Notes under the pieces: model-generated | The model's input: only the letters and a program-made list of their open reading frames with translations | Told to the model about the DNA's origin: nothing | Database searches by the model: none | Assembly: GCA_003151975.1 (NCBI GenBank) | Contig: PLZD01000059.1 | Coordinates: forward strand, 7,380 to 59,096 | Origin: Elusimicrobiota bacterium | GTDB taxonomy: Bacteria > Elusimicrobiota > Elusimicrobia > UBA1565 > UBA9628 | DNA length: 51,717 bases | Reading direction: 5' to 3' | Program-made: the position numbers and the translations under genes | Part shown: positions 15,787 to 24,404 of the stretch, one piece after another | Position numbering within the stretch: position 1 is the first letter of the stretch | How the letters are laid out: every line of letters begins with the position of its first letter

Positions 15787-17553
15787 ATGAAGCTTTGGCC
15801 GTTCGTTTTCGCCGCGCTGCTGTGCGCCGGCTCCGCCTTTGGAGTCGAAATCAAGCTGCCTGGAGATATTCCTCAAGCGCAATCTCTGGCGCTGATCCAG
15901 GATCTTCGCCGGGTTGCCGGTCTACCCGCGCTCTCGCCGGCGACTTTGAATGCGCTCGCGCTCTCACCTGAAACGGCGGCCGCGGCCAAGATCGCGGCCG
16001 CCCAGGCGCTTCTGGAACAGGTCAGCCCGCAATTCTCAAGCGAGATCACACCGGAGACGAAACTTTTTGATCCGCCCTTTCTCGCCGAGAGGCGCCGCGC
16101 GATCGGCGCCGCGCGCTCCGTGCTCGCGGAAGCGGGTGTTTCGCGCCTGCGCGACGGCCTCTCGGATTCCGCGGGCATCTCGCCGCGGGCTCTCGAGAAC
16201 GCCTACACGGCGCCCGCGCATCTCGAGGCCCTCGCGTCGGAGGTGCCGGGCATCAACGGCGATCACGTGCGTGACCGCATCCAAGACGGCGCGCCGCGCC
16301 AGGCTTTGGACATGCTCCAGCGGTACATCAAGATGCGGCCGGAAGCGCGCGAGGGAGAGAAGGGCCGGCGCATCTCGCGGCTCGTGCGGGAGCTTAAAAT
16401 CGCGCCCGAGTCTCCGCTCGTGACCAGCTTCTACGCCAATCTCGGCGCGGCGCGCGTTTTGCTTTCGCAGCGGCGCTACGGCGAGGCGCTGGCGCAGGCG
16501 CAGAATCTTCAACTGTCCGTCAGATCCTGGGGCTTGCGCACGGGCACCATGCATGCGCTCTGGATGGACGCCGGCGAAGTCTCCGACAAGATTCGCGACC
16601 GCGGCATGTCGGCGCTGTACGGCGCGCGCGGGGGCATGACCTCCTCTAAGCTCGCCGAGCACGTTGCCTCTCTCGGACCGCAGGCGTTCGTCGGAGATCT
16701 GCTGCCTCGCGAGCCTGTCCGCATCCAATGCTACGGCGACTGCAAGATCCAGCAGACCTACAACCATCCGCAGCTCTCGCTCGTCGCGGAGCAAATGCCT
16801 TATCCGACTTTTCTGAATGCCGTCGAGGCCAAGCTTTCGAATCCCGACGCCCGGCACGAAGGACTTATGGAGTTCGAGACCGGCTTCGCGGTGCGCGAAC
16901 TCGGCCTCAAGATCGTCGACGCCGGTTCCGTGAAGAGCGCCGATCAGCTCGCGGGCCTTCTGCGCGAGCGCGGCGCGCTGATCGCCACGATTCGCTTCAA
17001 TCCTGCCAAGAGCTTCAAGGAAGCGCGGGGCAACCACGCCGTCATCGTGCAGGGCGCCTACTTCGAGGACGGCGCCTGGAAATTCGTGATGATCGACTCC
17101 AACCACAGCCGGCCGCAGGTCTTCGGCTTCGACGAGTTGGGAATTTTCGGAGCCTCCGGCTACGCATCGATGGAACCGATGGGAGACGACGCCAAGGAAC
17201 TGCCGAAGGCTTTAAAAGGGATCACGGATCCGGCGGCCCGCATGCGCAAGGCGGTCGGGGAATTTTACGGGAAGTACGGCGCGGTTCGCGAGGTCGTGCC
17301 GTGGTATAAGAGCTTTTTCTGGGGCGTGGTGAACATCGCGCGGGAGCGGCTGGGCTGGGATCCGATCGAGCCCGGGTCGCGCGAGGTGGTGGACTCCAAT
17401 CTAATCCCGCTCGGAAACAAGCTCCCGGCCAAATGGCAGGCGGCATTGAACCGCGGCCTGCGCCTGCCGAAAGCCGCGATCGTGACGACACCCGACGGAC
17501 GGCGCTTCCTCAATAAGCTCGTCGTCGAGCGGCTGCTGGCCCAAAAATCGTAG
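15787..17553 (+). CDS. Exported papain-like-fold protein
   Basis: 588 residues with a signal peptide (MKLWPFVFAALLCAGSAF). The first 300 residues are helical and TPR-like (YGEALAQAQNLQL). The C-terminal half carries elements of a papain-like cysteine peptidase in order: a Cys in CYGDCKIQQ (about residue 320), GNHAVIVQGAYFEDG with the His, and VMIDSNHSR with the Asp/Asn. The order and spacing resemble C39-like or transglutaminase-like peptidases, but I cannot name the family. TACTCT lies 6 nt before the ATG (15775-15780) with no Shine-Dalgarno. The ABC-F gene follows 16 nt later with its own -10 over this gene's stop. Confidence 0.7.
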   Translation: MKLWPFVFAALLCAGSAFGVEIKLPGDIPQAQSLALIQDLRRVAGLPALSPATLNALALSPETAAAAKIAAAQALLEQVSPQFSSEITPETKLFDPPFLAERRRAIGAARSVLAEAGVSRLRDGLSDSAGISPRALENAYTAPAHLEALASEVPGINGDHVRDRIQDGAPRQALDMLQRYIKMRPEAREGEKGRRISRLVRELKIAPESPLVTSFYANLGAARVLLSQRRYGEALAQAQNLQLSVRSWGLRTGTMHALWMDAGEVSDKIRDRGMSALYGARGGMTSSKLAEHVASLGPQAFVGDLLPREPVRIQCYGDCKIQQTYNHPQLSLVAEQMPYPTFLNAVEAKLSNPDARHEGLMEFETGFAVRELGLKIVDAGSVKSADQLAGLLRERGALIATIRFNPAKSFKEARGNHAVIVQGAYFEDGAWKFVMIDSNHSRPQVFGFDELGIFGASGYASMEPMGDDAKELPKALKGITDPAARMRKAVGEFYGKYGAVREVVPWYKSFFWGVVNIARERLGWDPIEPGSREVVDSNLIPLGNKLPAKWQAALNRGLRLPKAAIVTTPDGRRFLNKLVVERLLAQKS

Positions 17554-17569
17554 AATAGTCGCGTCCCCG

Positions 17570-19318
<1,749 letters not shown>

Positions 19319-19381
19319 AGCTCGCGCGCGAAGCGCGCGAGCAGCCCGCCGCAGGCGCCCTCAAGTCAGCCTCGACCGACC

Positions 19382-19407
19382 ATATCCGCGCTGGCGCGGA
19401 TATTTTC
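19382..19407 (+). terminator. Terminator after the ABC-F gene
   Basis: Perfect 10-bp stem ATATCCGCGC / GCGCGGATAT with a 2-nt apex, followed by TTTC. A second hairpin, GCTCGCGCGC-GAA-GCGCGCGAGC (19321-19343), sits just after the stop but has no T tract. The convergent gene ends at 19406. Confidence 0.7.
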
Positions 19408-19846
19408 AGCGCGGCGCGGCTTGCCAGGTGATCAGGCCGAGGCCCGCGAGGCTGACCGCGACTCCCGCCAAGGCGGTCCAGCCGATCTTGTCGCCGAAGA
19501 AAGCCCGCCCGATGGGCATCAGCAGCGCAGTCTGGCAGACGGTGACGACCAGCGAGAGCAGTCCGATGCGCCAGCCGGCGCGGTAGGCGAGAAGAAAACC
19601 CGTCTCGATTACGATCACCGAGAGTCCGAGACCGACGGTAGTCCAGGACAAGACGCTGAAATCAGAAGCGAAGTTCCGCCCGCTCGTCGCTATATAAAGG
19701 AAGAGACAGCCCACCGCGGCTGTCGCGAAGCTGAGCGAGAGCGAAAGAAACGGATTGGCCGACGCCGGCGTCAACTTCTGAGACAAGTGGTAGAGGATGT
19801 TGCCGAGGACCGCGCAGAGCAGGGGAACGGCGACAAAGCCTTTCAA
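19406..19846 (-). CDS. Small EamA/DMT-like four-to-five TM transporter (half size)
   Basis: 146 residues with four or five hydrophobic helices and the EamA-like end pattern (PIGRAFFGDKIGWTALAGVAVSLAGLGLI). Full EamA proteins have two such halves, so this would act as a dimer, as SMR proteins do. The start is a TTG overlapping the upstream TGA (TTGA, 19843-19846), analogous to an ATGA coupling. The longer ORF upstream is only a shadow of the DUF4279-like gene. Substrate unknown. Confidence 0.75.
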   Translation of the reverse strand: MKGFVAVPLLCAVLGNILYHLSQKLTPASANPFLSLSLSFATAAVGCLFLYIATSGRNFASDFSVLSWTTVGLGLSVIVIETGFLLAYRAGWRIGLLSLVVTVCQTALLMPIGRAFFGDKIGWTALAGVAVSLAGLGLITWQAAPR

Positions 19847-20295
19847 GGCGTCCCGGTTCCGCCGCCCGCGCCGCCGGCTCCTCCGGCCTTGGGCGGCGGA
19901 GGCGCATCGGCGATGACTTGCGAGTCGATGTCGAGCTTGGCGCCCATGACGGCCAGCCAGCGCACGGTGTCGCGGTCGAAATGCAGCCAAGGCGCGCGCC
20001 TGCGAGTCAGCGAGAGCGTGAACTCGACGGTCACTTCCTTGGCCATCGCGCCCAGCGCCTGAGCGCAGGGCTTGAGCCGGTCGAGCATACCGCCCACGTG
20101 CTGCTCGACAGAGGACTGGGGCCCGAGCTTTGACTCGAGCTCGAAGCCGTGGAGTTTCTCGATCGCGCCGAAGGCTCCGCGCGGCGAGCCGGCGAGCCAC
20201 TCGCGGTCGGGCTTAAGATTGAGCTTGGCCGCCAAATCCTTCGCCGTGATCGTGGCGCTGGTGACCTTAAAATTGACGGTGGTTTGTTCTCTCAC
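19843..20295 (-). CDS. DUF4279-like cytoplasmic protein
   Basis: 150 residues without signal or TM segments. The pattern FKVTSATITAKDLAAKLNLKP, then a long middle with SSVEQHVGGMLDRL, and a final WLAVMGAKLDIDSQV resembles DUF4279, whose function is unknown. The C-terminus is a Gly/Pro tail. The GTG at 20295 lies 6 nt after a perfect TATAAT (20302-20307, minus), which excludes the longer ORF. It is coupled to the downstream small transporter. Confidence 0.75.
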   Translation of the reverse strand: MREQTTVNFKVTSATITAKDLAAKLNLKPDREWLAGSPRGAFGAIEKLHGFELESKLGPQSSVEQHVGGMLDRLKPCAQALGAMAKEVTVEFTLSLTRRRAPWLHFDRDTVRWLAVMGAKLDIDSQVIADAPPPPKAGGAGGAGGGTGTP

Positions 20296-20314
20296 GAAAC
20301 GATTATACCTTGTT

Positions 20315-21226
20315 CTATTCCGCGGGAAAAAGCGCGCGAGAGACCGCTTGAGGGCATTCCTGCTGGGGCAGATGGCCGCAGTCCGGCACGAATTCGAGCT
20401 TGGCGCCCGGTATGAGCCGGGCATAGCCCTCGCCGACCGCGCGCGGCACGACGCCGTCGGTCGCTCCCCAGATAATCGTGGTCCGCGCGCGAATCGCGCT
20501 TGCGCGCGCATCGAGCTGGTCCTCCTTCTTGAGGGCGGCTACGATGGCCGCCGCGGGGCGCGAGCGGATGCTCTCGACGACCTCGGCCAGCGCGCGGTCG
20601 GGCGCGGGCGGCGGGTTGTGGTAGCAGCGCTTCAGGAAGTCGCGCATGTTCTCTACCGTCGGATTCTGGAGCGTGCGCGCCGTCTGCACCAGCACGCCGG
20701 TCGGATCATCTAGTCCCGCAGCGTCGAGCAGCATGAGCGACTTCACGCCCTCGGGCCATTGCAGCGCGATCTCGGCGGCAAGCCACCCGCCGAGGCTGTT
20801 GCCGACGACGGTCCACTCGGGGCACTTGGCCTTGAGCGCGTCCTTGATCGTCGAGGCCATCGCGGGGATCGCGTAGCCGGCGGGATTCAACGGCGGCTGC
20901 GAACCCTCGCTTCCCGGGATTTCGACGGCCAGCAGGTCGACTCCGGCGGGGGGCTTTGCCGCGCCTCCGTGCCCGAGCAAAATATTGTCCCAAGTCAGAG
21001 CCGAGTCGCCGAGGCCGTGGATCAGCGCGACGCACCGGCAGGGCTTTTCGGGGGCGCAAAGGTTCTCCTCGTAGGCCGCAAGCGTTCCGGCGCGCACGCG
21101 GCGCACGCCGCTCGCATTGAGCCTCGCGGCGCGCAAAGCGTCCATCGTCTCAACCGGGCGCCATAAGAAAATCCCGACGAGCGCGATGACGAATACCGCG
21201 GTGGAAAGGACGAACCTTGAGCGCAT
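20315..21226 (-). CDS. Membrane-anchored alpha/beta-hydrolase
   Basis: 303 residues. An N-terminal hydrophobic segment (FVLSTAVFVIALVGIFLW) anchors or exports it. The fold carries an HGLGDSALTWD oxyanion segment, the nucleophile elbow GNSLGGW, an acidic member in IWGATDGVVP and a catalytic His in VPDCGHLPQQE. The triad is complete, so it is probably an active esterase, lipase or C-C hydrolase of unknown substrate. TAGAAT (21236-21241, minus) is 9 nt before the ATG. It is divergent from the gene at 21264. Confidence 0.88.
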   Translation of the reverse strand: MRSRFVLSTAVFVIALVGIFLWRPVETMDALRAARLNASGVRRVRAGTLAAYEENLCAPEKPCRCVALIHGLGDSALTWDNILLGHGGAAKPPAGVDLLAVEIPGSEGSQPPLNPAGYAIPAMASTIKDALKAKCPEWTVVGNSLGGWLAAEIALQWPEGVKSLMLLDAAGLDDPTGVLVQTARTLQNPTVENMRDFLKRCYHNPPPAPDRALAEVVESIRSRPAAAIVAALKKEDQLDARASAIRARTTIIWGATDGVVPRAVGEGYARLIPGAKLEFVPDCGHLPQQECPQAVSRALFPAE

Positions 21227-21235
21227 GGGTAGACA

Positions 21236-21257
21236 ATTCTACCAAAAGCGGTACAAT
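21236..21257. promoter_or_regulatory. Divergent leaderless promoter pair
   Basis: Minus-strand TAGAAT at 21236-21241 serves the hydrolase (9 nt to ATG). Plus-strand TACAAT at 21252-21257 serves the gene at 21264 (6 nt to ATG). Neither gene has a Shine-Dalgarno, and only 37 bp separate the two start codons. Confidence 0.7.
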
Positions 21258-21263
21258 ATCCCC

Positions 21264-21662
21264 ATGAGCGAAGAGAAAGCCCCCGACTTCAACATGGACT
21301 CAAAGGACCTTTGGCGCGAGGAGGTCTTCACCGACCGCAAGGTCGGCACCATCCGCCGCCTGACGCCGATCAAGAGCGATGGCTCCGTCGATTCTTCCCG
21401 CAAAGCCATCTACGCCGGCGAGACCCAAATTTTGACTCCGGCCGGAGCTCTGCCTCTGCACTTCGAGATTCCCGCCGACAACCTGGAGGCCGCGATCAAG
21501 GGCTACGGGCCCGCCGTGCAGGTCGCGTTCCAGGAGACGATGGAAGAGCTCAAGGAGCTGCGCCGCAAGGCGGCCTCGCAGATCGTCATCCCTCAGGGCG
21601 GGGGGAGCGGGCTCGGAAATCTCAACATGCCGCCGCAGGGCGGCAAGCTCAAGCTTCCCTAA
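21264..21662 (+). CDS. Conserved-looking cytoplasmic protein, unknown
   Basis: 132 residues, no signal peptide or TM segment. It starts with an acidic stretch (MSEEKAPDFNMDSKDLWREE). A beta-rich part follows (VGTIRRLTPIKSDG, FEIPADNLEAAIKGYGPAV), then a helix (FQETMEELKELRRKA) and a Gly-rich tail. I do not recognise it. The start is fixed by TACAAT 6 nt upstream. Confidence 0.7.
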   Translation: MSEEKAPDFNMDSKDLWREEVFTDRKVGTIRRLTPIKSDGSVDSSRKAIYAGETQILTPAGALPLHFEIPADNLEAAIKGYGPAVQVAFQETMEELKELRRKAASQIVIPQGGGSGLGNLNMPPQGGKLKLP

Positions 21663-21669
21663 GAATCGC

Positions 21670-22878
21670 TTAGAGGGCGCGGCACCAGAGCGCCTTCAAG
21701 TACTCGCCTTCCGGGTGGTCGACGCCGAAGGGGTGATCGGGGCCCGCGCCGCTCTTTCGGAAGATCTGCACGCGCCGTCCCGCGGAGCCCGCGGCCGTGC
21801 GCACGAACTGCTGGAACTCGTCCATCGAGAGCAATCCGCTGCAGGAATGGGTCACCATGATCCCACCTTCCTCTAATAAGTGGAAGCCGAGCCGGTTTAG
21901 GTCGGTGTATTTCTGGCGGCCCTCCATGTAGCCTTCCTTCGAGGCGATGAGTTTATAGGGGTCGAGCACGATAAGGCCGAAGCGCTGGCGGTTGACATGC
22001 GCCTGGCGCATGTAGGGGAAAGCGTCGACGCAGACGGCGTCGATTTTGACCTGATTGATGTTGGCATTGCGGCGGATGAGCGCCGCGGCGTTTTGATCGA
22101 GTTCGACGCAAGTGACGTCGGCGGCCTCGCCGAGCTTCTTCGCGTAAATGCCGAAGCCGCCGGTGTAGCTGCAGATGTCGAGCACGCGGCGACCCTTGGC
22201 CATCTTCGCCACAGCCAGGCGGTTCTCGCGCTGGTCGCAGAAAAATCCAGTCTTGTAGCCGCCGGAGGGCTCGACTTCGAAGATCACGCCGTTTTCCTTG
22301 ATGCGCGTCTTGACCAGCGGCCCCAACGGAAGCTTGAAGCCTTCCTGGCTCTGCGTGTATTCGCTCGCGCGGCGCACGAACTTGGCGTCGGGGAAATGCT
22401 CTTTGAGCAGCCGCTCGATGCGCCCGGCTTCGCGAAACATTCCGAGCGAATAGAATTCGAGCACGATTTGATCCGCGTAGCGGTCGATCACTAAACCTGG
22501 CAGGCCGTCGCCGTTGTCGTGCACGAGGCGGTAGGCGTCGGAGACCGCGTCGAGCTTCAAGACATCGCGGCGGAAAGCGACCGCGGCCTTGAGCCGCTCG
22601 GCGAAGAAGCGCTCGGTGTCAAATCCGGTGACGCCGCGCGTCAGCAGCCGCAGCGCGATGAGACTTTTGGGATTATAGAGGGCGGTGCCGTAGGGCGCGT
22701 CGGCCTTGTCGTAGACGGCGACGATGTCGCCGGGCTTGGCGCGCGGGTCGGCATCCGAGATCATCCGCTTGTAGAGCTGGATGCCCGAGGAGGCGGAGCG
22801 CAAGCGCACCCACGGAATCGGCAGCGCGTGGCCCTTCGGGGGCGTTAAGCCTTTGGATGAGGGGCCGGATTCTTCCAC
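21670..22878 (-). CDS. RlmI-like class I SAM-dependent 23S rRNA (cytosine-C5) methyltransferase
   Basis: 402 residues. An N-terminal PUA-like part (GDIVAVYDKADAPYGTALYNP) and an EEHD-like middle (DGLPGLVIDRYAD, then FCDQRENR) precede the Rossmann domain. That domain has LDICSYTGGFGIYAKKLGA-type SAM binding, CVELDQNA, the motif LDPYKLIA where most members have DPPKF, and a catalytic Cys in THSCSG. It fits the RlmI/RlmK-like family. A GTG start at 22878 is chosen because TATAAT (22885-22890, minus) lies 6 nt upstream. The Pro-to-Tyr change in DPP(Y)K is a mild oddity. Confidence 0.9.
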   Translation of the reverse strand: MEESGPSSKGLTPPKGHALPIPWVRLRSASSGIQLYKRMISDADPRAKPGDIVAVYDKADAPYGTALYNPKSLIALRLLTRGVTGFDTERFFAERLKAAVAFRRDVLKLDAVSDAYRLVHDNGDGLPGLVIDRYADQIVLEFYSLGMFREAGRIERLLKEHFPDAKFVRRASEYTQSQEGFKLPLGPLVKTRIKENGVIFEVEPSGGYKTGFFCDQRENRLAVAKMAKGRRVLDICSYTGGFGIYAKKLGEAADVTCVELDQNAAALIRRNANINQVKIDAVCVDAFPYMRQAHVNRQRFGLIVLDPYKLIASKEGYMEGRQKYTDLNRLGFHLLEEGGIMVTHSCSGLLSMDEFQQFVRTAAGSAGRRVQIFRKSGAGPDHPFGVDHPEGEYLKALWCRAL

Positions 22879-22884
22879 GCCGTC

Positions 22885-22892
22885 ATTATAGT
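22885..22892. promoter_or_regulatory. Overlapping bidirectional -10 boxes
   Basis: Minus-strand TATAAT (22885-22890) and plus-strand TATAGT (22887-22892) share four base pairs. They lie 6 nt before the methyltransferase GTG and 12 nt before the glycosyltransferase GTG. The two start codons are only 26 bp apart, so both mRNAs must be nearly leaderless. Confidence 0.72.
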
Positions 22893-22904
22893 ATTCTCTC
22901 AGCC

Positions 22905-24404
22905 GTGAGAGGGTCATGGTTCAAGCGGGATTTGCCTCTGGCGGCCGCGTGCGCCTTTGTCTTATCCGCTCTGATGGTGCCGCTGGCCCTGCACCTTAAA
23001 TTCGACTACGACGAGTGGCTCGAGTTTCACGCGATCTGGCAGGTCGGCGCGGGCCACAAGCCTTACGTCGATTTCTACTTCGCGCGCCCGCCTTACAATT
23101 GGCTGGCTTGGGCGCCGGTCCTCAAGCTGCTGCCCGAGAAGCTCGAGTCGCTCGTGTGGCTGAGGCTCGGGAATCTTGTTTCGTCTTTTCTGGCTCTGGC
23201 GCTTTGGCTTTATGCGGCGCTTACGCGTTCGTCCGACCGGTCATGGAAAACCTGCGCTCTTGCCGCGACGGCGCTCGTCGTCCTGCAAGTCCCCGTGATC
23301 TTCACCTTCGCGCAATTTCGGCCGGACCACTTCGTTTTGGCGACGGCTATGCTCGGCTTGATGCTCATGGAGAATCCTCGGCCGGCGCGTTGGGCCGCCG
23401 CGGGCGCGTTGTTCAGCACGGGCTTGCTGCTGACGCCCAAGCTCATCCTCATCTATGGGGCCGCGGGGCTCCTCTTCGGTTTGGACCTGTGGAAAACAGA
23501 CAGGAAGCAAGCGGCGCGCTGTTTGGGTTCGCTTATCGCAAGTTTCGCCGCGGCGTTTTTGATCGTCAACGCGGCCACGATGGCTTGCGGCATCGACCTC
23601 GGGCCGTATTTCTTCGGCGTGATCGAGCGGCATCTCGCCGCGACGGCGCATTCCGGCTATCGGTTCGGGTTGGCGCGCATGATCATTTTGCGTACGGCTT
23701 ACAATCCGCTCTGGCTGCTCATTTTCGCGGGGGGGACTTACGCTTCGGTCGCGGAATTCCGCGAGCACGGCTGGCGCAGAAACAAATTCATGCTCGTGAT
23801 GCTGATATTCGCGGTGGTTCAGCCTCTGTGGGTCAAATATTTCTACGACCAGTATCTTTACACCGTCCTGCTCGTTTGGAGCCTGCCGCTGGCGCTCTTC
23901 CTTCATCGCGCTGGGAAGTGGCGAAGTCAGTCGGCGCAGGGAGCGCTGGCCGTCCTTCTGCTGGCGGGAGTCTTTCACGCCTTGCCGGAGTTTCTTGATT
24001 TCCGGCGCGACCGGCTCGGCATGGAGGAGGACGTCGCGATCGGCGACAAAATATTGGAGCTGGCTCCCGAGGGCCGGCCCGTCGCGATGCAGCCACCGCG
24101 CCACCCGGTCTTCCGCGAGGACTCGACTTTGTTCATCGACCACTCACTCACGCCCGGAGGAGGTCCCGTGACGGAACAGCTGATGAGCGGCTCCTTGATC
24201 TACGCGAAGAGCTTCAGCTACGAAGGCTATCTCGAGCAGCTCCAGCGCCGTCCGCCGAGCGTGATCTGGGTCAACACGATGTTCACGGGACCCGAATATC
24301 GCGCCGCGATCGACCAATTCACGCGCGTCCTTCATCCGAAGGACTACGAAGCGCGGGACGTCTTCGGCGTCTCGGTCCTGGTCCGACGCGCTACCAGACC
24401 CTAG
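22905..24404 (+). CDS. GT-C (ArnT/PMT-like, GT39-type) membrane glycosyltransferase
   Basis: 499 residues with about 9-11 TM segments. The first periplasmic loop has FDYDEWLEFHAIW and PYVDFYFARPPYNW, the acidic catalytic loop typical of lipid-linked-sugar glycosyltransferases (GT39/ArnT-like). The C-terminal 130 residues form a periplasmic domain. It would move a sugar from a polyprenyl-phosphate donor to lipid, protein or glycan. GTG 22905 is set by the bidirectional promoter. An in-frame start at 22857 lies before it. It overlaps the end of the convergent M13 gene by 14 bp. Confidence 0.82.
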   Translation: MRGSWFKRDLPLAAACAFVLSALMVPLALHLKFDYDEWLEFHAIWQVGAGHKPYVDFYFARPPYNWLAWAPVLKLLPEKLESLVWLRLGNLVSSFLALALWLYAALTRSSDRSWKTCALAATALVVLQVPVIFTFAQFRPDHFVLATAMLGLMLMENPRPARWAAAGALFSTGLLLTPKLILIYGAAGLLFGLDLWKTDRKQAARCLGSLIASFAAAFLIVNAATMACGIDLGPYFFGVIERHLAATAHSGYRFGLARMIILRTAYNPLWLLIFAGGTYASVAEFREHGWRRNKFMLVMLIFAVVQPLWVKYFYDQYLYTVLLVWSLPLALFLHRAGKWRSQSAQGALAVLLLAGVFHALPEFLDFRRDRLGMEEDVAIGDKILELAPEGRPVAMQPPRHPVFREDSTLFIDHSLTPGGGPVTEQLMSGSLIYAKSFSYEGYLEQLQRRPPSVIWVNTMFTGPEYRAAIDQFTRVLHPKDYEARDVFGVSVLVRRATRP

